A stretch of DNA of 64,000 bases, taken from contig JAZUIN010000018.1 of NCBI GenBank assembly GCA_045642225.1, positions 34,343-98,342 on the forward strand, given 5' to 3'. Made by a program: the position numbers and the translations under genes. This document shows positions 9,150 through 17,012 of the stretch, piece after piece. The notes beneath the pieces are model-generated. The model worked only from the letters and a program-made list of their open reading frames with translations. It was not told where the DNA came from and made no database searches. How positions within the stretch are numbered: position 1 is the stretch's first letter; every line of letters begins with the position of its first letter. Origin of the DNA: RUG191 sp045642225 (lineage in GTDB: Bacteria > Bacillota > Clostridia > Lachnospirales > Lachnospiraceae).

Positions 9150-10646
9150 ATGAGAAGTAATGGAGTATTAATGCATATTTCATCATTACCATCAGAATAT
9201 GGAATTGGAACATTAGGACAAGAAGCAAGAGAATTTGCAGATTTTATGGAGAAAGCTAGAATGCAGTATTGGCAGGTGTTGCCAATTGGTCCTACAAGCT
9301 ATGGAGATAGCCCATATCAGTCATTTTCATCTTTTGCAGGAAATCCATATTTTATAGATTTAAATACATTGTGTGAAGAAGGATATTTGTCATATGATGA
9401 ATGTCGTAATACATATTGGGGCGAGAGAGCCGATAGAGTTGATTATGCAAATATGTATGACAAAAGATTTGCGTTACTTTGGAAAGCATGTGATAAATTT
9501 AAGGAGAATATTCCTTCTGAATACACTGAGTTTTGTAAGAAAAATTCATATTGGCTAGATGATTATGCTTTGTTTATGGCAGAGAAGGATGCACACCAAG
9601 GTGCAGCTTGGCCAGAATGGGAAGATGATATTAAGAAGAGAAAAGCTAGTGCAATAGCTGAGGAAACTTCAAAGCTTTCTAATGAGATCGAGAATTACAA
9701 GATTCTTCAATTTTGGTTTGATAAGCAATGGAGTGCATTTCGTGAATATCTTAAGGAAAAGCAAATTAAGCTTATTGGTGATATTCCAATATATGTGGCA
9801 TATGACAGTGTTGAGGTTTGGGTTGATCCACAACTATTCTCATTGACACGTAAGCTTGAACAGAATAAGGTTGCAGGTTGTCCTCCAGATTATTTCAATG
9901 AAAATGGTCAGCTTTGGGGCAATCCAATTTATAATTGGAAGGCTATGGAGAAAGAAAATTATGAGTGGTGGATTAGAAGACTTAAGAGAGTTTTCGAATT
10001 ACATGACACTGTAAGAATCGACCATTTTAGAGGCTTTGCTTCCTTCTATCAGATTGATGCGACTGCTGAAAATGCTAAGAATGGTAAATGGGTTAAAGGC
10101 CCTGGCATTAAGTTCTTCAATAAGATTAAACAAGAAATGGGAGAGCTAGATATTATTGCTGAGGACTTAGGATTTCTTACAGATGACGTAGTGGAATTGC
10201 TAGAAGAGACAGGATATCCTGGAATGAAGGTTCTACAATTTGCATTTGGCGAAGGTGACGGACGTAATATCTATCTACCACATAATTATAACAGTAATAG
10301 TGTTGTTTATACTGGTACTCATGATAATGAGACAACTCTAGGTTGGTTGCAAAATACTAACGATTGGGTTAGAGGTAATACATTTACATACCTTAACGTT
10401 ACGGACTATGAAGGTTGGGTGTGGGGCGTTATCAGAGCAGCTCAAAGCTCTGTTGCAGACCTTTGTATTATTCAAATGCAAGACTTCTTTAGTCTAGGAA
10501 ATGATTGCAGAATGAATACTCCTTCTACCTTGGGAGGCAACTGGGAATGGCGTCTTACTAAAGGAATGATAAATGACGATTTAATTAATCGTATTAGAGA
10601 AGCAAATTATCGATATGGAAGAGCTAACTGGTATATTGAAAAATAA
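9150..10646 (+). CDS. malQ: 4-alpha-glucanotransferase (amylomaltase)
   Basis: A 498-residue GH77 enzyme that transfers alpha-1,4-glucan segments in maltodextrin and glycogen metabolism. Seen in the sequence: VRIDHFRGF with the nucleophile Asp, IIAEDLGF with the acid/base Glu, and TGTHDNETTLGW with the transition-state Asp. The N-terminal MHISSLPSEYGIGTLG is typical. An AGGAGG lies at 9136-9141; ATG 9150 gives 8-base spacing, and GTG 9147 is a possible alternative. Length is normal. No other glycogen genes are nearby. Confidence 0.95.
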   Translation: MRSNGVLMHISSLPSEYGIGTLGQEAREFADFMEKARMQYWQVLPIGPTSYGDSPYQSFSSFAGNPYFIDLNTLCEEGYLSYDECRNTYWGERADRVDYANMYDKRFALLWKACDKFKENIPSEYTEFCKKNSYWLDDYALFMAEKDAHQGAAWPEWEDDIKKRKASAIAEETSKLSNEIENYKILQFWFDKQWSAFREYLKEKQIKLIGDIPIYVAYDSVEVWVDPQLFSLTRKLEQNKVAGCPPDYFNENGQLWGNPIYNWKAMEKENYEWWIRRLKRVFELHDTVRIDHFRGFASFYQIDATAENAKNGKWVKGPGIKFFNKIKQEMGELDIIAEDLGFLTDDVVELLEETGYPGMKVLQFAFGEGDGRNIYLPHNYNSNSVVYTGTHDNETTLGWLQNTNDWVRGNTFTYLNVTDYEGWVWGVIRAAQSSVADLCIIQMQDFFSLGNDCRMNTPSTLGGNWEWRLTKGMINDDLINRIREANYRYGRANWYIEK

Positions 10647-10678
10647 TATCTAGTTTTAATTTATTGAGAAAGGCATTT

Positions 10679-11599
10679 ATGTACTATTTTATTGTAAACA
10701 CTGCATCTAGAACTGGTAAAGCAGCAGAGATTTGGAAAAATATCAAAGCGATGCTAGATGATAAAAAAGTTAAATACGAGTATTACATAACTCAAAATGT
10801 GGGGCATGCTACAAGTCTTGCTAGTGATATCTGTGATAAAGCTGGAGATATAACTCTTGTTGTAATCGGTGGAGACGGAACAGCTAACGAAGTCATAAAT
10901 GGTATGCATGATTTTGATAGAGTGAAATTTGCATATGTTCCTACTGGCTCCGGAAATGATTTGGGTAGAGGCTTAGGAATTGATAGTAAGGACCCAGTTG
11001 CGAGAGTGGAGCATATTTTAGATGGCGGCGAAGTTAAGCCAATGGATTTGGGTAAAATCTCTACAAATGAAGGTGTTGAGCGTTTATTTGCAATATCAGC
11101 GGGAATCGGTGTTGATGCCGCTGTTTGCAAGCAAGCTTTAACATCTAAATTAAAGACATTTCTCAATAAGTTTGGAGTTGGTTCAGCTACATATGTATTA
11201 TTGACTGTAAAGAATTTATTTACTATGCCCGTGTGTGATGGCGAGCTCACTTTAGATAGTGGTGAAGTAAAAAGAGTTTCAAATATCATTTTTTGTGCAG
11301 CTATGAATCATCCTTGGGAAGGTGGCGGAGTTCCGATGGCACCTAATGCTAGCGCTTATGACGGAGAGCTAAGTGTATGCTGTGTAAGTGATATTAAGCG
11401 AGCAAATTGCTTCTCAAAGCTACCACTTCTTGTTGCGTCAAAGCACGAGGGGATTAAGGGATTTGACATTTTCAATTGCAAAAGTATTAAATTAGAGCTC
11501 AAAGACAAAATGACAGCTCATGCAGATGGTGAGTATTGTGGTGAGCCAATTGTTGTAGAATATTCTTGTGTACCTAGCAAACTTAATGTTATAATATAA
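10679..11599 (+). CDS. Diacylglycerol kinase family lipid kinase (YegS/DgkB type)
   Basis: A 306-residue soluble lipid kinase. The nucleotide-binding GGDGTANEVING (about residue 66) and GSGNDLGRGL (about 98) are diagnostic of the DAGK catalytic domain, and a C-terminal YegS-like beta domain carries AHADGEYCG. It probably phosphorylates diacylglycerol or a related lipid; the exact lipid is not readable. ATG 10679 is favoured over an upstream in-frame TTG at 10664 because GAGAAAGG precedes it. Confidence 0.88.
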   Translation: MYYFIVNTASRTGKAAEIWKNIKAMLDDKKVKYEYYITQNVGHATSLASDICDKAGDITLVVIGGDGTANEVINGMHDFDRVKFAYVPTGSGNDLGRGLGIDSKDPVARVEHILDGGEVKPMDLGKISTNEGVERLFAISAGIGVDAAVCKQALTSKLKTFLNKFGVGSATYVLLTVKNLFTMPVCDGELTLDSGEVKRVSNIIFCAAMNHPWEGGGVPMAPNASAYDGELSVCCVSDIKRANCFSKLPLLVASKHEGIKGFDIFNCKSIKLELKDKMTAHADGEYCGEPIVVEYSCVPSKLNVII

Positions 11600-11640
11600 C
11601 TTAGGATAATGTAGTTTGTCTTCTTTGATAGGAGAAATGA

Positions 11641-12762
11641 ATGGGTGAGAGAATAAAGATTAACGAAATTAATAGGTTATCACTTAAGTACATTGAAGAT
11701 AATCCTGATGAAGTTAGGGATAGAAACCAGAAATTAATTATTACCTGGAGTATCGCTTACTTCTTTGTTTTGGTTGCATATAATGTCATTGTGCCGCTTT
11801 TCTTCAAGAATTGGGGTGTGGATTATATCTACCAGATCGCACTTGTTATACATATTATTGTTTTGGCAATAATTTTACTACGATATCGTAAGGCAAAGAG
11901 ACCTGAACGAGAGGTTAGAATTGTATGTGCATGTTATCAATTGTATGTAATGGCTTTTGTTATTGTTATTAGTGTTATGCCTCCTTGGATGGACCAGCCA
12001 GCAATTTATTTTGCACCTATAGCAATGGCATTTGCTGTAATGTTTATTTTTACGTATTATACAGCGATAGTGTTGTGTTTGATAGAAGTTGGCGTTCTTA
12101 TAATTATGTCATTCTTACTTAAAGATGCTTCTGTTGCCAACATTAATTTATTCTCATCTTTGCTTTCGTGTTTTGTTGCTATATACGCAAGTGGTCTTGT
12201 ATATACTAGTCGAATTCTTGAAAGTAAGCATAGAAAGAAGCTACGTAAAATGGGACAGACGGATAAGCTTACTGGTCTTTATAACCGTGGCGCAACAGAG
12301 ATGAATGTTCAAGACTACATGAGAGACAATAGACAGACTAAGTATGCATTGATGCTTATTGATGTAGATGGCTTTAAGGGCGTAAATGATACTTATGGAC
12401 ATCAGAAGGGTGATGATGTTCTTAAAGCTGTTGCTGGTATCTTGAATGAAGCTGCTGGAGGATTGAATATTACTGGCCGTATGGGCGGTGATGAATTCTT
12501 AATATTTGTTAAGAATTGGAAGACTAGAGAAGACATTGAACAGATAGCAACTCAGATATTGAGAAATGTTCCTAAGATTGAATTGCCAGATGATAGGGTA
12601 AGTATTTCTTGTTCTATTGGTGTTTGTGCACTTGAAGAAGAAGAGTGGTTAGAGTTTGATGAAATGTTCTCATGTGCTGATAAATCTTTGTATTATGTTA
12701 AGAATAATGGAAAGAATTGTTGTGCATTTTACGTCAAAGCAGATAAAGCAGAGACGGAATAA
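11641..12762 (+). CDS. Membrane-bound GGDEF diguanylate cyclase
   Basis: A 373-residue protein with about six N-terminal transmembrane helices (residues ~35-195) and a C-terminal GGDEF domain. The catalytic signature is intact (GGDEF at residues 282-286) with the usual DKLTGLYNR entry motif, so it should make c-di-GMP from GTP at the membrane. At the position of the inhibitory I-site (RxxD five residues before GGDEF) the sequence reads GGLN, so classical product inhibition is probably absent. No EAL domain is present. The N-terminal domain has no family I can name and may sense an unknown signal. The PilB ATPase encoded at 22405 has an MshEN-like domain that may be a target. Confidence 0.92.
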   Translation: MGERIKINEINRLSLKYIEDNPDEVRDRNQKLIITWSIAYFFVLVAYNVIVPLFFKNWGVDYIYQIALVIHIIVLAIILLRYRKAKRPEREVRIVCACYQLYVMAFVIVISVMPPWMDQPAIYFAPIAMAFAVMFIFTYYTAIVLCLIEVGVLIIMSFLLKDASVANINLFSSLLSCFVAIYASGLVYTSRILESKHRKKLRKMGQTDKLTGLYNRGATEMNVQDYMRDNRQTKYALMLIDVDGFKGVNDTYGHQKGDDVLKAVAGILNEAAGGLNITGRMGGDEFLIFVKNWKTREDIEQIATQILRNVPKIELPDDRVSISCSIGVCALEEEEWLEFDEMFSCADKSLYYVKNNGKNCCAFYVKADKAETE

Positions 12763-12782
12763 ATATTAATTAGTTAATATGT

Positions 12783-12811
12783 TTGACATTTTATTGTCAA
12801 TTTGATATTAT
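12783..12811 (+). promoter_or_regulatory. Promoter of tRNA-Leu
   Basis: TTGACA (12783-12788), a 17-bp spacer and TATTAT (12806-12811) lie 24 bp before the tRNA 5' end. Confidence 0.8.
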
Positions 12812-12835
12812 ATCTTTTGTTGTGAAAACAACTAT

Positions 12836-12920
12836 GCGGAAGTGTCGGAACTGGCAGACGAGCAAGACTAAGGATCTTGTGTTCATTGCGAACGTGTGGG
12901 TTCAAGTCCCATCTTCCGCA
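12836..12920 (+). tRNA. tRNA-Leu (anticodon AAG)
   Basis: An 85-nt tRNA with a 7-bp acceptor stem (GCGGAAG / CTTCCGC), a long class II variable arm (TGTTCATTGCGAACG) and a T-arm loop TTCAAGT. The anticodon stem CAAGA/TCTTG encloses the loop CTAAGGA, giving anticodon AAG (Leu, CUU). CCA is not encoded. Confidence 0.96.
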
Positions 12921-12922
12921 TT

Positions 12923-12958
12923 AAAAAAAGGTTCAACCGAAAGGTTGGACCTTTTTTT
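12923..12958 (+). terminator. Terminator after tRNA-Leu, usable on both strands
   Basis: An A tract plus GGTTCAACC, a GAAA tetraloop and GGTTGGACC plus a T tract form a long stem with one G-T pair. Because A and T tracts flank the stem symmetrically it can also stop transcription of the minus-strand genes that end at 12966. Confidence 0.9.
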
Positions 12959-12965
12959 GTTTGAT

Positions 12966-13292
12966 CTACACAAACGTCACATCAACGTATTCTCTTGTTA
13001 ATAATATTTTATCTGTATTTATTAGTTTCTTAATATCTTCGATAGCATTCAAGAATCTAGCACTATCATCGCCTAGTAGTGTAATTACGAGGCTATCTTC
13101 TATTAGATATCCAGTCTTGTGGTTATATCCGCCATTAATCCTATTCACAGAGAACGCTATTTTGTGTTCGGTGCAGTATTCTTCAAGATATCCCATAAAC
13201 TCTTCATAGTTAATGCGACTCTTGTTGATGTCCATATCAGTAAGACCTATGTATAATTCGTATTTACAGTTTTTAATAAAATCAGCTTTCAT
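12966..13292 (-). CDS. Small protein, DUF3574-like (paralogue B)
   Basis: A 108-residue cytosolic protein, similar in layout to its upstream neighbour: an initial strand KYELYIGL, a central INGGYNHKTGYL turn, an acidic ITLLGDD segment, a C-terminal helix and a final V-D-V strand. This pattern resembles DUF3574 proteins, but the match is by eye and uncertain. Its ATG overlaps the stop of the upstream paralogue by 4 bases (ATGA), so the two are translationally coupled and likely act together. Confidence 0.65.
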   Translation of the reverse strand: MKADFIKNCKYELYIGLTDMDINKSRINYEEFMGYLEEYCTEHKIAFSVNRINGGYNHKTGYLIEDSLVITLLGDDSARFLNAIEDIKKLINTDKILLTREYVDVTFV

Positions 13293-13621
13293 AGATATAC
13301 AATTTCCAAATCTTTCTTTACTAAAAGTATTGATTCTTGTTCAAGAAGCATTTTGAGCGTCTTTGCAAGTTCTTTTACAAAATCATAATCCCCGTTTATA
13401 AATGTAAGCACAATAGCTTTTTCTGTTTGAAAAGAATCATCAGCATAAGTGTAACCACCATTGATGATTCTTAAGGAGAAATTAACCTTATTTTCATATA
13501 AATAATTACAAATGATTTCTTTAGCGTCATCAACATGTAATATATTTTCTCTTGAAATCATGCTTTTTAGTCCTATGGAGATTTCGTATCCAGTTGTTTC
13601 TTTAAAGTTAATATTTTCCAT
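13289..13621 (-). CDS. Small protein, DUF3574-like (paralogue A)
   Basis: A 110-residue protein, clearly paralogous to the 108-residue product encoded immediately downstream: GYEISIGLKSM, IINGGYTYADDSF, a hydrophobic strand VLTFINGD and the ending LEIVYL occur in the same order and spacing. There is no signal peptide or transmembrane segment. A DUF3574-like alpha/beta fold is possible; the function is unknown. It is the first gene of the minus-strand pair. Confidence 0.65.
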   Translation of the reverse strand: MENINFKETTGYEISIGLKSMISRENILHVDDAKEIICNYLYENKVNFSLRIINGGYTYADDSFQTEKAIVLTFINGDYDFVKELAKTLKMLLEQESILLVKKDLEIVYL

Positions 13622-13685
13622 AACATAGTTACTATATCATATTTTCAGCTACGTGTTCAATTGATGGCATTAACATTTCATAATA

Positions 13686-14006
13686 CTATTCCTTCCCCAA
13701 CAACCTTAGTCCAATAATTCCAATCACGATTAAGAGGATGCAAATGTATTGCGGAATGGTAAGCTGGTCCTTGAATAGAAATACTCCAAGAACGGTAGTG
13801 CCAATAATTCCTATTCCAGTCCAGATTGCATAGCTTGTGCTGATTGGTAAATTTTTTACAGCGAGAGTTAGAAATACTAAGCTTGCAATGTAGCCTACGA
13901 TTGTAAGTATAGAAGGTATAAGGTTAGTGAAGCCGTTAGAGTACTTCATTGATATAGCCCAAAATACTTCAAAACCTCCTGCAATTATAAGTAAAATCCA
14001 GTTCAT
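13686..14006 (-). CDS. SMR-family exporter, guanidinium (Gdx/SugE) subtype
   Basis: A 106-residue protein with four transmembrane helices. The conserved membrane Glu sits in GGFEVFWAISMKYS, and YAIWTGIGIIGT follows in helix 3. The F-E-V-x-W-A, IWTGIG and GIIGLRLLG patterns match the Gdx (SugE) subtype, which exports guanidinium as an antiparallel dual-topology dimer, rather than the Qac/EmrE subtype. The ATG at 14006 is preferred because AAGGAG precedes it; an in-frame start at 14033 lacks a site. No guanidine riboswitch is recognisable upstream. Confidence 0.85.
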   Translation of the reverse strand: MNWILLIIAGGFEVFWAISMKYSNGFTNLIPSILTIVGYIASLVFLTLAVKNLPISTSYAIWTGIGIIGTTVLGVFLFKDQLTIPQYICILLIVIGIIGLRLLGKE

Positions 14007-14164
14007 ATCATGCTCCTTAAAGTGTAATAACAATATACATTCATCATATCTTTCTTATTATATGAGTAACATTTCACAAATGCAAACAACAAAAAATAAA
14101 AAATCTATAAAAAAATAAAGGAAATCGTCATTTTGTCCGTTATATTGATATGAGGAGTATCCAC

Positions 14165-15187
14165 ATGAAAGAACCAACAATTAGAGAAGCAATTGAACAA
14201 AGGGAGAAAGAGACGCTATGTTCTTGGGCTACATTAGATGCTAATTCAAGAGGTCGAGATGTAGACGAAGAGCAGTGCGATATACGTCCAGTTTTCCAGA
14301 GAGATAGAGATAGAATTTTACATAGTAAGTCTTTTCGTAGACTTAAGAATAAGACACAAGTATTTCTAACCCCTAAAGGGGATCACTATAGAACTAGGTT
14401 GAGCCATACTCTTGAGGTTTCGCAAAATGCTAGAACGATTGCAAAGGCGTTAAGACTTAATGAAGACTTAGTAGAGGCGATTGCTTTAGGACACGACTTG
14501 GGGCATACACCTTTTGGCCATTCTGGTGAGAGAGTTTTAAATGATTTGTGCTCGGGCGGATTTGTCCATAGTGAGCAAAGCGTGAGAATTGTTGAGCGAC
14601 TAGAGAAGAATGGACAAGGACTCAATCTTACTTGGGAGGTTAGAGACGGAATTAGAAATCATCAGACACATTCTAATCCATCAACGCCAGAAGGTCAGAT
14701 AGTCAGATTGTCAGACAAGATTGCGTATGTTAATCACGATATTGACGATGCAATTCGTGGCAACATTTTGTCAGAAGACGATATTCCCAAATATATTCGT
14801 GATATTCTCGGGAATAGTACAAGACAGCGACTTGATACGCTCATTCATGATGTTGTGACTCAAAGCTTGATGAACGAGAAGATTTGTATGTCGGATGAAG
14901 TGCAAGGTGCCATGATGGACCTTCGTAATTTCATGTTTGAAAATGTATACAAGAACGAGGTAGCCAAAGGCGAAGAAGTTAAAGCAAAGCGTATGCTTGA
15001 GATGCTTTTTGAATATTATATGGGAAATGTTAATGATATTCCTCGTAAATATATTAGTATGATAAATGAAGGTGAGGCGAAGGACCGTGTAGTGTGTGAT
15101 TACATTGCAGGCATGACGGACCAATATGCTATCGATAAATTCAATGAATATTACATGCCACTAGCGTGGAAGGTGGACAATTTCTAG
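14165..15187 (+). CDS. dgt: Deoxyguanosinetriphosphate triphosphohydrolase-like HD protein
   Basis: A 340-residue HD-domain dNTPase of the Dgt-like group, which hydrolyses dNTPs to deoxynucleoside plus triphosphate. The metal-binding motif is in LGHDLGHTPFGHSGE, and the substrate region SKSFRRLKNKTQVF is typical. The start at 14165 is supported by GAGGAG 7 bases upstream; the ATG at 14150 itself sits on that ribosome site. It is the first gene of the dgt-dnaG-rpoD run, with only 10 bases before dnaG. Confidence 0.92.
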   Translation: MKEPTIREAIEQREKETLCSWATLDANSRGRDVDEEQCDIRPVFQRDRDRILHSKSFRRLKNKTQVFLTPKGDHYRTRLSHTLEVSQNARTIAKALRLNEDLVEAIALGHDLGHTPFGHSGERVLNDLCSGGFVHSEQSVRIVERLEKNGQGLNLTWEVRDGIRNHQTHSNPSTPEGQIVRLSDKIAYVNHDIDDAIRGNILSEDDIPKYIRDILGNSTRQRLDTLIHDVVTQSLMNEKICMSDEVQGAMMDLRNFMFENVYKNEVAKGEEVKAKRMLEMLFEYYMGNVNDIPRKYISMINEGEAKDRVVCDYIAGMTDQYAIDKFNEYYMPLAWKVDNF

Positions 15188-15197
15188 GGAGGAAAAA

Positions 15198-17000
15198 ATG
15201 CCAATGTATTCAGAAGAAATCGTCGAAGAAGTTCGTTCTAGAAACGACATTGTCGACGTAGTTTCTAGCTATGTACATTTAGAAAAAAAGGGCGCTAACT
15301 ATTTTGGCTTGTGTCCCTTTCATAATGAGAAGTCGGCATCGTTTTCTGTAACTCCTAGTAAGCAAATGTTTTTTTGCTTTGGATGTCATAAGGGTGGAAA
15401 TGTTTTTACATTTCTAATGGAATATAATAATGAGACCTTTGTTGAAGCATTGTCTGAGCTTGCTGCGAGGGCTGGAATCGCCCTTCCTGAGCGCGAAATG
15501 ACAAAAGAAGAGAAGGCGCGTAAGACAAAGAGGGATATGCTCAAAGCGGTTAACAAAGATGCAACAATGTATTTCTATAAGCAACTCAAAAATGATAGAA
15601 GTCAGATAGGAATGCAGTATTTTAGAGAGAAGAGAAAGCTTTCTGACAAAACCATTAATAATTGGGGATTAGGCTATGCTGATAAATCGCCTACAGGTCT
15701 TTATGATTATCTTAAGAGCAAGGGGCATAGTGATGGCGTGATGAAGGAAAGCGGCCTAGTAGTCTTCGATGAGAAGAACGGTCCGAGAGATTATTTCTTC
15801 AACAGGGTGATGTTTCCGATTGCTAATAGGCGAAATGAAGTAGTTGCATTTGGTGGGCGAGTTTTAGGTGATGCCAAGCCTAAATATTTGAACTCTCCAG
15901 AAAATGAATTGTTCCGCAAGAGGCAGAATATGTATGGCCTTAATATTGCCAACAAGTCTAGGCGGGAAATGTTCATCTTGTGCGAAGGTTATATGGATGT
16001 AATAGCGCTTCATCAGGCGGGTTTTGATAATGCAGTTGCCTCACTAGGAACAGCAATTACTGATGGCCACGTTAATTTGATGAAGAACGCCAGAAAGAAA
16101 GTTTACATTTGTTATGATAATGATGAGGCTGGAGTTTCAGCAGCGCTTCGTGCAGTCCAGATGCTTAGGGCAGCTAAGGTTGAGTGCAAGGTTATAGATA
16201 TGTCGCCTTATAATGATCCGGATGAATTCATTAAGGCGGAAGGCGCAGAGGTTTATCAGCGAAGAATTGATAATGCCGAGAATAGTTTCATTTACACTAT
16301 CAGAATGTCTAGACGCAAATATAATTGTGAAGACCCAGATCAGCTTAATCAATTTTATCGTGAGACGGCTAAGAGGCTTTGCCTTGTTAAGACAGAGCTA
16401 GAGCGTAATAGTTACATAGATAAGATATCGGAAATGTATAACATTTCTAGTAAGGCGCTTCAAGAAATTGTTATAGACGAAGCAAAAAATACCAAAGACT
16501 TAGAGCGACTTCAAAGAGAATTTGAAGGTGAAGTTACCGAAGAGGAAAATGTAACTAGACGAAAAAAGGTAAGCGTAGAAGAGAAGAAGAAGGAAGCTCT
16601 CAAGGAGACGGAGGGAATACTTCTTACGTGGATTTTTGAAGAACCATATCTATATGATAAGATTAAGAAATATTTAACCATAGAGGATTTTACAGAAGGC
16701 ATTTATCGAGATATGGCAAGCGAGATGTTCGAGGCCATAGATAAAGGCGAAGAATTCAATCCTGCATCTATTATGTGCTCGTTTGAAGATGATGAGGCAC
16801 ATAATGAAATTGCTAGAATGCTACATACTAAGATAGAAAATGTTAGTGCAACACAGAAGGAAATAATTCTTAAAGAAACCTTACTAAATCTTAAGAAGGA
16901 GCGTAAGAATAATTTCGATAATTCAGTGGAAAATGCAGGACAAAAGCTTAGAACTTTGATTATGGAAATAAAAGAAATTGAGAGAAGTCGATTAATATAA
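15198..17000 (+). CDS. dnaG: DNA primase
   Basis: A 600-residue primase that makes RNA primers at the replication fork. The CHC2-type zinc finger (CPFHNEK ... CFGCHKGG) is at residues ~38-65, followed by the catalytic core with the TOPRIM domain (FILCEGYMDVIAL near residue 260, then YDNDEAG). The C-terminal ~150 residues form the DnaB-binding part and are highly charged (EEKKKEALKETEG). GGGAGG lies 5 bases before the ATG. It is followed 12 bases later by rpoD, the classic macromolecular synthesis pair. Two exact GGAAATGTT words occur within it (15396, 15965). Confidence 0.97.
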   Translation: MPMYSEEIVEEVRSRNDIVDVVSSYVHLEKKGANYFGLCPFHNEKSASFSVTPSKQMFFCFGCHKGGNVFTFLMEYNNETFVEALSELAARAGIALPEREMTKEEKARKTKRDMLKAVNKDATMYFYKQLKNDRSQIGMQYFREKRKLSDKTINNWGLGYADKSPTGLYDYLKSKGHSDGVMKESGLVVFDEKNGPRDYFFNRVMFPIANRRNEVVAFGGRVLGDAKPKYLNSPENELFRKRQNMYGLNIANKSRREMFILCEGYMDVIALHQAGFDNAVASLGTAITDGHVNLMKNARKKVYICYDNDEAGVSAALRAVQMLRAAKVECKVIDMSPYNDPDEFIKAEGAEVYQRRIDNAENSFIYTIRMSRRKYNCEDPDQLNQFYRETAKRLCLVKTELERNSYIDKISEMYNISSKALQEIVIDEAKNTKDLERLQREFEGEVTEEENVTRRKKVSVEEKKKEALKETEGILLTWIFEEPYLYDKIKKYLTIEDFTEGIYRDMASEMFEAIDKGEEFNPASIMCSFEDDEAHNEIARMLHTKIENVSATQKEIILKETLLNLKKERKNNFDNSVENAGQKLRTLIMEIKEIERSRLI

Positions 17001-17012
17001 AGGAGAAAAAAT

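Noticed and set aside
12783..13001. Plus-strand ORF across the tRNA region
   Set aside because: It covers the promoter, tRNA-Leu and terminator and has no ribosome site.
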